Notes under the pieces: generated by a model
Seen by the model: only the letters and a program-made list of their open reading frames with translations
Database searches by the model: none
Told to the model about the DNA's origin: nothing
Position numbers and translations under genes: made by a program
Assembly (NCBI GenBank): GCA_018897105.1
Contig: JAHILF010000105.1
Span: forward strand, 1-39,982
Reading direction: 5' to 3'
Length of the DNA stretch: 39,982 nucleotides
Origin: Pseudomonadota bacterium
GTDB taxonomy: Bacteria > Desulfobacterota > Desulfobulbia > Desulfobulbales > SURF-16
Shown here: piece by piece, positions 16,219-23,727 of the stretch
How the letters are laid out: each line of letters opens with the position of its first letter
How positions within the stretch are numbered: position 1 is the first letter of the stretch

Positions 16219-17493
16219 ATGATGGGGAGAAAGAAGGGGTGGTGGGGAATTCTTATTGCTTTATTCTTATTGGTTAATACAGGGATGGTATTTGCTGAAG
16301 AAGAAGTCATCTATGAGGAGGGCTTCGAGACGGGCATGGGCGGCTGGTACCCTGACAACGGGGTATGGGATTTGTGTCTACATACCCCTCCTAATCCACC
16401 TTGGGGAGGAGGATTGTTGTATGTGGCGACGGTTTGTGGGGGGAATTATCCTACTGTAACGGACAGTCGGCTTATCAGCCCTTCCATAATACTTCCTGTT
16501 ATTACAGGCGACGAGGAGTTGCATCTTCGCTTTATGCAATGGTTTTCCTATGAGGGAGGCGATTATGGTTATGTTCAGATCTCAGTTTACGATGAGGCGT
16601 CGGGAAGCTGGTCTCCTTTCAGCTCCATAAACGGTGCAACAGGCAACACTTCTTCTGTAGTGTGGTCTCCGCAAAGCATAGATATTACTGCTTACGCAGG
16701 GAAGAAAGTCAGGATAGGCTTTTGGCATTACACAGACAACGACAGTGGTATCGGTGCTGGGTGGTTCATTGATGATCTTGAAATAATTAAGAAGGTTCCA
16801 GAGCTAACCTGGGATTTTGAATGCGGTTGGGATGACTGGTATACGGGAAATGGGGTCTGGGAGGTCGGGGTACCCACCTATGGGCCATCCGCTTGCTATA
16901 GCGGAGAACAGTGTGCAGGGACAATTCTGGGCGGAAAATATCCGACTGTAACCGATAGCCGTCTTGTCAGTCCTTCCTTTTATCTGTCTATAGACGTGGC
17001 ATCTACCCTTTGCTTCAGGCATTGGTTTTCCTACGAGGGGGGCGATTACGGCTATGTGCATCTGTCGGTATTTGATGAATCCTCACAAAAATGGTCGGCG
17101 TGGCAGGATATAAGCGGCCCTGTCGGACCAGGACCATCAGCTGGTTGGACATTGAGATGTATAGATCTCTCAGCCCATACGGGCGAAAAGGTCAGGATAG
17201 CCTTTTCGCATCAAACGGATAATGACAGTGGTACCGGAGCAGGCTGGTATATCGATCATGTCAGGATCGCCGGCCTTCCTCATTTCTGTGACTGCGATCT
17301 CAACCAGGACACCCTGTGCGACATGCAGGACTGGCTGGTGTTCGGCAGTGATTGGGGGAGAACAGATTGTAACGAGGTTGATGTTCAGCCGTGCGAATGC
17401 GATCACAACCATGACGGTAGCTGCAATATGCTTGACTGGTTGCGCTTCGGTGAGAACTGGGGGCAGAGTGATTGCCTGATATGTGAGCAGTAG
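16219..17493 (+). CDS. Exported double jelly-roll protein with two dockerin-like loops
   Basis: A 424-residue secreted protein with a signal peptide (hydrophobic residues about 9-25, cleavage near VFAEE) and a GGGGGG ribosome site before the ATGATG. Two beta-sandwich modules (about 32-192 and 195-350) share YPTVTDSRL, WFSYEGGDYGYV and TDNDSG motifs followed by GAGW(F/Y)ID. They resemble the MAM-like or choice-of-anchor type jelly-rolls of secreted peptidases and adhesins, which bind proteins or glycans. No protease motif is present. Two 28-residue dockerin-like loops end the protein. Its coding sequence looks richer in A+T and in codons such as ATA, TGT and AGG than the flanking FG-GAP gene, which may mean separate acquisition. 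It lies 50 bases behind the FG-GAP gene. Confidence 0.85.
   Translation: MMGRKKGWWGILIALFLLVNTGMVFAEEEVIYEEGFETGMGGWYPDNGVWDLCLHTPPNPPWGGGLLYVATVCGGNYPTVTDSRLISPSIILPVITGDEELHLRFMQWFSYEGGDYGYVQISVYDEASGSWSPFSSINGATGNTSSVVWSPQSIDITAYAGKKVRIGFWHYTDNDSGIGAGWFIDDLEIIKKVPELTWDFECGWDDWYTGNGVWEVGVPTYGPSACYSGEQCAGTILGGKYPTVTDSRLVSPSFYLSIDVASTLCFRHWFSYEGGDYGYVHLSVFDESSQKWSAWQDISGPVGPGPSAGWTLRCIDLSAHTGEKVRIAFSHQTDNDSGTGAGWYIDHVRIAGLPHFCDCDLNQDTLCDMQDWLVFGSDWGRTDCNEVDVQPCECDHNHDGSCNMLDWLRFGENWGQSDCLICEQ
17287..17370 (+). repeat. Dockerin-like loop 1 of the jelly-roll protein
   Basis: 28 codons starting CDCDLNQD. Loop ligand positions 1, 3, 5, 9 and 12 are D, N, D, D, D, and the unit closes with FGSDWGRTDC. 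It is the most diverged copy, with TL in place of the usual G(S/A). Confidence 0.72.
17392..17475 (+). repeat. Dockerin-like loop 2 of the jelly-roll protein
   Basis: 28 codons starting CECDHNHD. Loop ligands are D, N, D, N, D, and the unit closes with FGENWGQSDC. It is separated from loop 1 by seven codons. Confidence 0.72.
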
Positions 17494-17515
17494 CAGGCAG
17501 CTAATTGTCTGGCGG

Positions 17516-17543
17516 CCGTATCTTTTTTGACAGAAAGGTACGG
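17516..17543 (+). terminator. Possible terminator after the jelly-roll gene
   Basis: A 10-bp stem with one G-T pair (17516-17525 with 17534-17543) and an 8-base loop, 23 bases after the stop codon. The following sequence is only moderately T-rich, so termination is plausible but not certain. Confidence 0.4.
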
Positions 17544-17613
17544 CATTCTGTTGGGTTATATGCTTGAAGATGGAGGACAAATGCAACTCAAATTTCTACT
17601 GCATATCTGAATT

Positions 17614-17715
17614 ATCAGTAAAGCCAAACCTATCGTGAGGTGGGGACGGAAAGCCACGGGTTTTTTTCTGTCTGCATTGGCACTTTATTAAATAAAACAG
17701 CCGGGCTGCCGCGTC
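17614..17715 (+). promoter_or_regulatory. GEMM-I (cyclic di-GMP class I) riboswitch aptamer
   Basis: The core order is characteristic: AAAGCCAAACC (17620-17630), then a 6-bp hairpin capped by a GTGA GNRA tetraloop (about 17629-17644). GGGGACGGAAAGCCACGGG (17642-17660) follows, then a variable P3 arm (GTTTTTTT with AATAAAAC), and last CAGCCGGGCTGCCG (17699-17712). Deltaproteobacterial GEMM-I RNAs share these blocks. The base that aligns with ligand-contacting G20 of the Vibrio Vc2 aptamer is G (17623). That favours c-di-GMP over the 3',3'-cGAMP-sensing variants, which carry A there. It is the leader of the propeller protein gene. Boundaries are approximate. Confidence 0.85.
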
Positions 17716-17760
17716 TGACTTCGAAAAGTCGGAAATACGGCGTAGCCCGGCTGTTTTATT
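17691..17760 (+). terminator. Riboswitch expression-platform terminator
   Basis: A perfect 17-bp stem (17691-17707 with 17744-17760, arm AATAAAACAGCCGGGCT) encloses an inner hairpin, GACTT-CGAA-AAGTC (17717-17730), and is followed by T-rich sequence. The 5' arm reuses the 3' strand of aptamer arm P3 and the conserved CAGCCGGGCTG. Aptamer and terminator are therefore mutually exclusive, which predicts an ON switch: ligand binding prevents termination. Confidence 0.85.
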
Positions 17761-17848
17761 TTGATCAGTGAAAGGCATTCGGAAAAGTGTCGACGTTGTT
17801 AATAATTGACGGGTGGAGCACTGAAAATTTTTGAAAAGGAGGAGGGGT

Positions 17849-19462
17849 ATGAAACGATTATTCAATGCGGTTTTATGGCAAGGATTAATATGCCGAGTGG
17901 TTGCTTTATTTTTTATTATCATGCTGTGGTGCTGTGTCAACTCTGCCCTGGCGGTGACCATCCCGGTGATGGTGGATTATGCCGACACCGGTTACTTCGG
18001 TGGGCAAACTCCTCAGGGCATTACCCATATTCCCTCGACATGTCTTTTTGCCATTGTCGATGACGAGGATGACATGGTGTATATCATCGATCGGCAAGGG
18101 ATTGTCCAAGATCAATTTTCAGTAAGTTCCTATTCCAACTATGCCAGCGGCATTGCCTATATCTCTGAGGGGGAGAACGCTGGAAATTTTGCCATCATCG
18201 ATGATTCCGCGGATAAGGTTTTTGTTGTTCCCACATCGGGTGGCAGCCCGGTTCATGAATGCTCCACTACAACCTTTGGCTCTACCAATCCGCAAGGGAT
18301 CACCTATATTGCCGATGGCCTCTATGCCGGAGATCTCGCCATTGTCGATATTACTACGGATTATGTATATTTTGTTGATTTTGATTGCAATTTGCTAGGA
18401 TCATTTCCCGTCGGCCCAGACGGCTGCACCACCCCCTACGGCATTACCTTCATGCCCGGCTCAGAATACTTGGCCATTATTGATGGTACTCTGAACGACG
18501 TGTTTCTTTTCGACCAGTCCGGCAATCTGCAGGATCAATTCGATGTCGGCTTTGTTTCATCACCGTACTCCTACGGCATTGCCTATGATGCTTGTAATGA
18601 AGACCTGGCGGTTGCCAGCAACGGCCAGGATGAGGTTTTCTTCTTTAATATTACAGGAGAGGTGGTAAAGACGATTAATCTTTTTGATCTTGGCTGTTCC
18701 AGTCCAACTGGCATCGCCTATGACCGGAGCCAAAGCATTTATGCCATTGTCGACAATACAGGGGCAGAGGTATTTTTCGTTGATCCTGAGTCGGAGGCAT
18801 TGATCACGCAATGTGACATTTCCGCTTTTTCCACCAGTGCCAAAGGCATCACCTATGGACCCGGTGTCGGGCAGTTCAGCATTGTCGACGACTATAAAGA
18901 TAAAATATTTACCATTGACGCAAGCTGTAATCTGCTGGCGCAATTTGACACCGCAACCTTTGGCATCAGCGCCACTTACCCCAGCGGCATTGCCTATGTG
19001 CCGAGCAGTGGATATATGGCGGTAGTGGATTACATAAAAGATGCTGCCGTGATGGTAGACCTTTCCCGTCCCGGAAGAATAGTAGACCAATTCAGCTTGG
19101 ATGTTTTCGGTTCCAGTTATGCCAGTGGTATTTCCCATATCTCTGTAAACGGCAATTTTGCCGTCACTGACAGTTCGTTGGGCGAAGTGTTTGTCGTAAG
19201 TCCCAAGGGAGTCCTGAAAGCAAGATTTGACACAACACCCTTTTTCCCAACACCGCAGGGCATTGCCTTGGACATCGACACCAACACCTTTGTACTCGTT
19301 GATAACACCAATGATGAGTTGAAGATACTCGACCTGCCTTGCCTGTTATTCCCGCCTCCGCCTTCTTGCGAATGCGACCTCAACAACGACGGCGCCTGTA
19401 ATATGGATGACTGGCTGCTATTCGGTACAGACTGGGGACGGAAAGATTGTCCGCTGCAATAG
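17849..19462 (+). CDS. Exported ten-repeat beta-propeller protein with one dockerin-like loop
   Basis: A 537-residue secreted protein. The ATG at 17849 is preferred to an in-frame TTG at 17831 because AAGGAGGAGG (17836-17845) would lie inside the longer version. The signal peptide is long (hydrophobic about 21-40). The body has about ten repeats of roughly 45 residues, each with a G-I-(A/T)-(Y/H) turn, an (A/S)-(I/V)-(V/I)-D strand and a V-(F/Y)-x-(V/I/F)-(D/N) strand. These resemble SdiA-regulated/NHL-type propellers. A PPPP linker leads to a single 28-residue dockerin-like loop. No catalytic site was recognised; a scaffold or carbohydrate- or protein-binding role is likely. Expression is predicted to depend on the GEMM-I riboswitch that ends 88 bases upstream. 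Confidence 0.87.
   Translation: MKRLFNAVLWQGLICRVVALFFIIMLWCCVNSALAVTIPVMVDYADTGYFGGQTPQGITHIPSTCLFAIVDDEDDMVYIIDRQGIVQDQFSVSSYSNYASGIAYISEGENAGNFAIIDDSADKVFVVPTSGGSPVHECSTTTFGSTNPQGITYIADGLYAGDLAIVDITTDYVYFVDFDCNLLGSFPVGPDGCTTPYGITFMPGSEYLAIIDGTLNDVFLFDQSGNLQDQFDVGFVSSPYSYGIAYDACNEDLAVASNGQDEVFFFNITGEVVKTINLFDLGCSSPTGIAYDRSQSIYAIVDNTGAEVFFVDPESEALITQCDISAFSTSAKGITYGPGVGQFSIVDDYKDKIFTIDASCNLLAQFDTATFGISATYPSGIAYVPSSGYMAVVDYIKDAAVMVDLSRPGRIVDQFSLDVFGSSYASGISHISVNGNFAVTDSSLGEVFVVSPKGVLKARFDTTPFFPTPQGIALDIDTNTFVLVDNTNDELKILDLPCLLFPPPPSCECDLNNDGACNMDDWLLFGTDWGRKDCPLQ
19367..19450 (+). repeat. Dockerin-like loop of the propeller protein
   Basis: 28 codons starting CECDLNND. Loop ligands are D, N, D, N, D at positions 1, 3, 5, 9 and 12, and the unit closes with FGTDWGRKDC four codons before the stop. 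This protein has one copy where its two neighbours have two. Confidence 0.75.
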
Positions 19463-19511
19463 CTCATGGGCTGGATTAATGGCTGGACAAATTCAGTAAA
19501 TATTTTGAGAA

Positions 19512-19551
19512 CCGACAATCACTGCACCGAGTTCTGCGCTGTGATTGTCGG
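19512..19551. terminator. Inverted repeat between convergent genes, possible terminator
   Basis: CCGACAATCAC (19512-19522) and GTGATTGTCGG (19541-19551) form a perfect 11-bp stem with an 18-base loop, about 50 bases after the propeller gene and 60 bases after the formate dehydrogenase gene on the other strand. Position suggests a shared terminator. Neither side has a clear U-tract. Confidence 0.45.
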
Positions 19552-19611
19552 GATTGGTGTCTGGTTTAAACTGGTCTTTGGGAAACTGATCGCTGAGGGC
19601 ATGATGGCGAA

Positions 19612-22600
19612 TTATGCCGGAGGAGCGGGCAAAACGGCGACCGCGCAGGCCTTGTACTCAGGGGTGCCGGCGATCTCATCCACCCCGGGGCTGGTAATGG
19701 CATTCACCAGGGGCTCGGCAAAATGGAAGGAGGTAAAAACACTGCCCGGTCTGCTGCGCGTAGTCACCCTGGCCGGCAGCCTGATCTCTCCCCGCCGCGA
19801 GCGGACCGTAACCTCTATGCTGTCAATGATGCCCAGACGATCGGCGTCATCCGGATGAATTTCCAGAGTTTCCTCGGGGATCATGTCAACCAGTTCCTGG
19901 CATCTTCTGGTCATGGAGCCGTTGTTGTAGTGGGCCAGGCGCCGGCCGGTGATCAGGATCAGAGGATACTCCTCGTCCGGGGTTTCCAGGGTTTCCACAT
20001 TGGGCAGCACGGAAAACCAGCCTTTGCCCCTAGTGAAACTCTCGGTATGCAGGATGGGGGTGCCGGGATGTCGCTCATGGGGGCAGGGCCAGATCAGGCC
20101 CTCACCCTCCAATCGGTTGTAGTTGACGCCTCCCATGATCGGCGTAGTGCGGGCGATCTCGTCCATGATGTCCTCCGGCCCGTTATAGTGCATGGGAAAG
20201 TCCATGGCAGTGGCCAGGCGGCAGGTGATCTGCCAGTCTGGCAGGGCCTGGCCGGGGGGAGGCACCGCCTTTCTGATGCGCCGAACCCGGCGTTCGGCAT
20301 TGGTAAAGGTGCCGTCCTTTTCATAAAAACAGGCGGCTGGGAACACCACATGGGCCATGGCCGTGGTTTCGGTCAGGAAGATCTCTTGCACCACCACCAA
20401 CTCCATCCGGGCAAAGGCCTGTTTCACCATATTGATGTCCCCCTGGGTGTGCAGCGGGTCATAGCCGATACAGTACAATCCCTTGAAGCGGCCGTTTCTT
20501 GCCGCCTCATACATCTCCGGTTCGGTCAGACCCTGGTCGACGGGCAGCTCTGCGCCCCAGGCTCGTCCCAGCTCCTGGCGGGCCGCGGCATCGGCCACAT
20601 CCCGGTAACCGGAGTAGACATAGGGCAGGGCTCCCATGTCGCAGGAGCCCTGGACGTTGTTTTGGCCGCGCAGGGGGCAGATACCCGCCCCGGGACGGCC
20701 GATATTGCCGCTGGCCAGGGCGATATTGGCCAGCGCCATGACCCCCTGAGTGCCGTTGCGGTGTTCCGTCACACCGAGACCGTAAAGGATCATGCCCAGG
20801 TCGGTCCCGCAGTAAAGGCGAGCGGCCTGGCGCACCAGCTGCGGATTAACGCCGGTTTTGGCCGCCATGATCTCCGGGGAGAAATTCATGACATGCTGGC
20901 GCACCATATCCAGGTTCTCGGTGCGGGCCGCAATGAAATCTCTGTTTTCCAGGCTCTCATCCAGCATGGCATGCAGCAGGGAATTGAGCAGCGGCACGTT
21001 GGTGCCGGGCACCAGCCGCAGCCAGATATCAGCCATGGCCGCCATCTCCGTGCGCCGGGGATCGATGACGATCAGTCTGCCGCCCTTGGCGAGCGCCCTT
21101 TTCACCTTCATGGCCGCCACCGGATGCGCCTCGCTGGTATTGGAGCCGCAGATAAGCAACACATCGGCAAGCTCAATATTGTCCAGGGAGTTGGTGGCCG
21201 CGCCGCTGCCGAGGGCGATGCGCAACCCACTCACCGACGGCGCGTGGCACACCCTGGCGCAGTTGTCAACGCTGTTGGTTTGCAACACGAGCCGGGCAAA
21301 CTTCTGGGCCAGATAGTTCACCTCGTTTTCGCAGCGGGAGGAGGACAGAACGCCGACGGCCTGCGGGCCGCGGCTGGCAAGAATCCTGGTAAAACCTTTA
21401 GCGGCAAAGGAGAGGGCCTCCTGCCAGCTGGTCTTGCGGAACGGGTCTTCGATGCTTTCCCGAATGAGCGGCTGCACCAGCCGTTCATTGCTGCGGTGAA
21501 AGGCAAAGCCGAAGCGGCCCTTGACGCAGAGATCGCCGTAGTTGGGGGGCTGGCCGGCATCAGCCTTCACCTCAACCAGCACATCGTTTTTTACGTGCAG
21601 ATCAATATTACAGCCGGTGCCGCAATAGGTGCAGACGCTGCGGACCACGGCGGCTTCAGAGGGCAGCAGCGGCAGGGCCAGGTGTTTTTTGGTCAGTGCG
21701 CCGGTGGGGCAGGCATCAACGCAGGCGCCGCATGACACGCAGTTGTCGTTGAGGGCAAGTGAAATATCGGTCACGCTGCCTTCCCGCTCGACATAGTCCA
21801 TGGAAAAGGCGTCAAATTCGCAGACCCGCTTACAGCGATGGCAGACGATGCAGCGGTTGGGGTCCACGGCGATGAAGCGGTGATTTTCATGTCCTTTGGC
21901 CGGCATGCGGGTGGGCGCCGTGCGGGTTTGCACTTTATATTCGTTCAGCAGGGGCCGCAGGCCGCACTTTGCCAGGCCGAGACAGCCGCATTGCAGGCAT
22001 CTTTGCGCCTCGCGGACGGCCATCCCCTCGCTGTAGCCGAGTTCCACCTGATCGAAGTCGTTGATGCGCCTGTCCGGGGGGCGGGCGGGGATATTCTCCT
22101 GCAGGCGGATGGCTGCGCCGTCGTAATTGCGCATGTCCACCTCTTCAAATTTCTTGCCCCTGCTGCAGTTTATCCGGCCGTCGGCTTCCCGGGCCGGCGG
22201 GCGGCTGCCGGTAATATGCGCATGCATGGCCTGGGCTGCCCGCCGGCCGCTGTCCACCGCCTGAATGACGCTGCGCGGCCCGCTGGCCATATCGCCGCCG
22301 GCGTATATCTCGGCAACATTGGTCTGCATGGTGGTAGGATTTACCTTGATGGTTCGTTGGGCCGTGAGTTGCAGATTCTGCTCCAACCGGCCGAATTCAC
22401 CAATGTTACCGTCGCTTTCCAGGCCAGGGGCGGCAAATACCGAGGAACCTTCCCACCAGAGAGAGGAACCTTCGAGGATAACCGGGTGGCGCATGCCTCG
22501 TTCGTCGGTTTGGCTGAGAATCGTGCGTGCCATTTCCACCCGCAGAAGCTGTCCTTCCTGTAAGACCTGTAAGGGCTGGGCCATCATGAAGAACTGCACC

Positions 22601-23727
22601 CCTTCCTTTTCCGCCTCGGCAATGTCCCGCTGGTGGGCGCTCATCTCGACCTTGGCCCGGGGGTGAACCACGGTCACCTCCCTGGAGCCGCAACGCAGGG
22701 CGCATCGGGCCGTCTCCACCGCCATGCGGGTGCCACCGATGACCAGCACCTTGTTGCCGAGGGAAAAAGACTGACCGGCGCGGAGCCCCTGCAGGAAATG
22801 GAAGGCGTCCCGGGTGAGATCGCCGCCGGCAATCTTGATTTTTTTCTGCCCCGGCAGACCGATTGCGGCAAAAACGACGTCAAAGCCGTCGTTTAACAGG
22901 TCCGTCAGGGTGAAGTCCCGTCCCCAGCATTTGCCTGTCCGCACATGAACCCCCAGGCTGATGATTGTTTCCACCTCGAGATCGATGTCGTCATCTGGCA
23001 GTTTAAAGGCCGGCAGGGCATATCTGGTCAAACCGCCGAGCTTTTCCCTTGCCTCATAGATCGTCACATCGTGGCCGAATCTGCGCAGATAATAGGCACA
23101 GGACAATCCGGCCGGTCCTCCGCCGATGATCGCCACACGTTTCCCGGTCGCCTTGCCTGGTTTTTCCGTTTCCCCATTGCGCCGTCCGTATTCAACGACA
23201 AAACGTTTCAGGTGATTGATGGCAATGGGTTCATCGACCAGTACCCGTCGGCAGCGGCTTTCACAGAAACGGGGGCAGACCCGGCAGACAATGCCGGGCA
23301 GCGGATTTTTCTCCCGGATCAGCGCCAGCGCCGCAGCATACTCACCCCGGGCAATGAGATTCACGTAACCCTGCACATTGATGCCGGCCGGACAGGTGAG
23401 ATTGCAGGGCGCCATACAGTCGCCGTAATGGAAGGAGACAAGCTCTGCCAGTTGCTGCCGTCTGTGTTCGTCTAAGGCCGGGGTCGCGGTTTTCACCACC
23501 ATGCCTTCTATCGCTTCGGTGCGGCAGGAGCGGACCGGTATACCGTCCGTTTCCACCAGGCAGAGCAGGCATGGCCGGGATGAGTCAGGTCTTCCGGGCA
23601 GATGGCAGAGCCCGTGAATTTTTATACCAATGGACAGGGCCGCCTCTTTGAGGGTGGTTCCCTGTCTGACGCATATCTGTTTTGCATTGATTGTGAGATT
23701 GATAAACTTTGCTTCTGATCCATTCAT
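19612..23727 (-). CDS. Formate dehydrogenase fused to GltD-like flavoprotein and ferredoxin domains
   Basis: A 1371-residue soluble enzyme. The ATG at 23727 is preferred to a GTG three codons upstream because AAAGGTG is spaced correctly for it. Domain order: a [2Fe-2S] domain (Cys41, 53, 56, 68); a GltD-like Fe-S helical region (MAPCNLTCPAGIN and following cysteines, about 105-165); an FAD domain (IIGGGPAGLS, about 203-212, and AGGDMASGPRSVIQA); two [4Fe-4S] ferredoxin motifs (CIVCHRCKRVC and CVSCGACVDAC); then a molybdopterin formate dehydrogenase domain from about 695. That last part has CTYCGTGC (from 699), RVCHAPSV with Cys827 at the Mo-ligand position (a TGC codon, not selenocysteine) and LRGQNNVQGSCDMG. 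It probably couples formate and CO2 to NAD(P)H or ferredoxin in one chain. The second Rossmann motif is degenerate (VIGGTRMAVE). It stands alone, without fdhD or other subunits nearby. Confidence 0.88.
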   Translation of the reverse strand: MNGSEAKFINLTINAKQICVRQGTTLKEAALSIGIKIHGLCHLPGRPDSSRPCLLCLVETDGIPVRSCRTEAIEGMVVKTATPALDEHRRQQLAELVSFHYGDCMAPCNLTCPAGINVQGYVNLIARGEYAAALALIREKNPLPGIVCRVCPRFCESRCRRVLVDEPIAINHLKRFVVEYGRRNGETEKPGKATGKRVAIIGGGPAGLSCAYYLRRFGHDVTIYEAREKLGGLTRYALPAFKLPDDDIDLEVETIISLGVHVRTGKCWGRDFTLTDLLNDGFDVVFAAIGLPGQKKIKIAGGDLTRDAFHFLQGLRAGQSFSLGNKVLVIGGTRMAVETARCALRCGSREVTVVHPRAKVEMSAHQRDIAEAEKEGVQFFMMAQPLQVLQEGQLLRVEMARTILSQTDERGMRHPVILEGSSLWWEGSSVFAAPGLESDGNIGEFGRLEQNLQLTAQRTIKVNPTTMQTNVAEIYAGGDMASGPRSVIQAVDSGRRAAQAMHAHITGSRPPAREADGRINCSRGKKFEEVDMRNYDGAAIRLQENIPARPPDRRINDFDQVELGYSEGMAVREAQRCLQCGCLGLAKCGLRPLLNEYKVQTRTAPTRMPAKGHENHRFIAVDPNRCIVCHRCKRVCEFDAFSMDYVEREGSVTDISLALNDNCVSCGACVDACPTGALTKKHLALPLLPSEAAVVRSVCTYCGTGCNIDLHVKNDVLVEVKADAGQPPNYGDLCVKGRFGFAFHRSNERLVQPLIRESIEDPFRKTSWQEALSFAAKGFTRILASRGPQAVGVLSSSRCENEVNYLAQKFARLVLQTNSVDNCARVCHAPSVSGLRIALGSGAATNSLDNIELADVLLICGSNTSEAHPVAAMKVKRALAKGGRLIVIDPRRTEMAAMADIWLRLVPGTNVPLLNSLLHAMLDESLENRDFIAARTENLDMVRQHVMNFSPEIMAAKTGVNPQLVRQAARLYCGTDLGMILYGLGVTEHRNGTQGVMALANIALASGNIGRPGAGICPLRGQNNVQGSCDMGALPYVYSGYRDVADAAARQELGRAWGAELPVDQGLTEPEMYEAARNGRFKGLYCIGYDPLHTQGDINMVKQAFARMELVVVQEIFLTETTAMAHVVFPAACFYEKDGTFTNAERRVRRIRKAVPPPGQALPDWQITCRLATAMDFPMHYNGPEDIMDEIARTTPIMGGVNYNRLEGEGLIWPCPHERHPGTPILHTESFTRGKGWFSVLPNVETLETPDEEYPLILITGRRLAHYNNGSMTRRCQELVDMIPEETLEIHPDDADRLGIIDSIEVTVRSRRGEIRLPARVTTRSRPGSVFTSFHFAEPLVNAITSPGVDEIAGTPEYKACAVAVLPAPPA

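Noticed and set aside
17581-17610. Nine-codon frame with GGAGG upstream, just before the riboswitch
   Set aside because: It ends before the aptamer and has no evident regulatory pairing; I regard it as chance.
19723-21735. A 670-codon open frame on the + strand opposite the formate dehydrogenase gene
   Set aside because: It is antisense to confirmed Fe-S and molybdopterin motifs; its composition (Gly, Ala, His, Gln) is that of a complementary-strand shadow and it has no recognisable domain.
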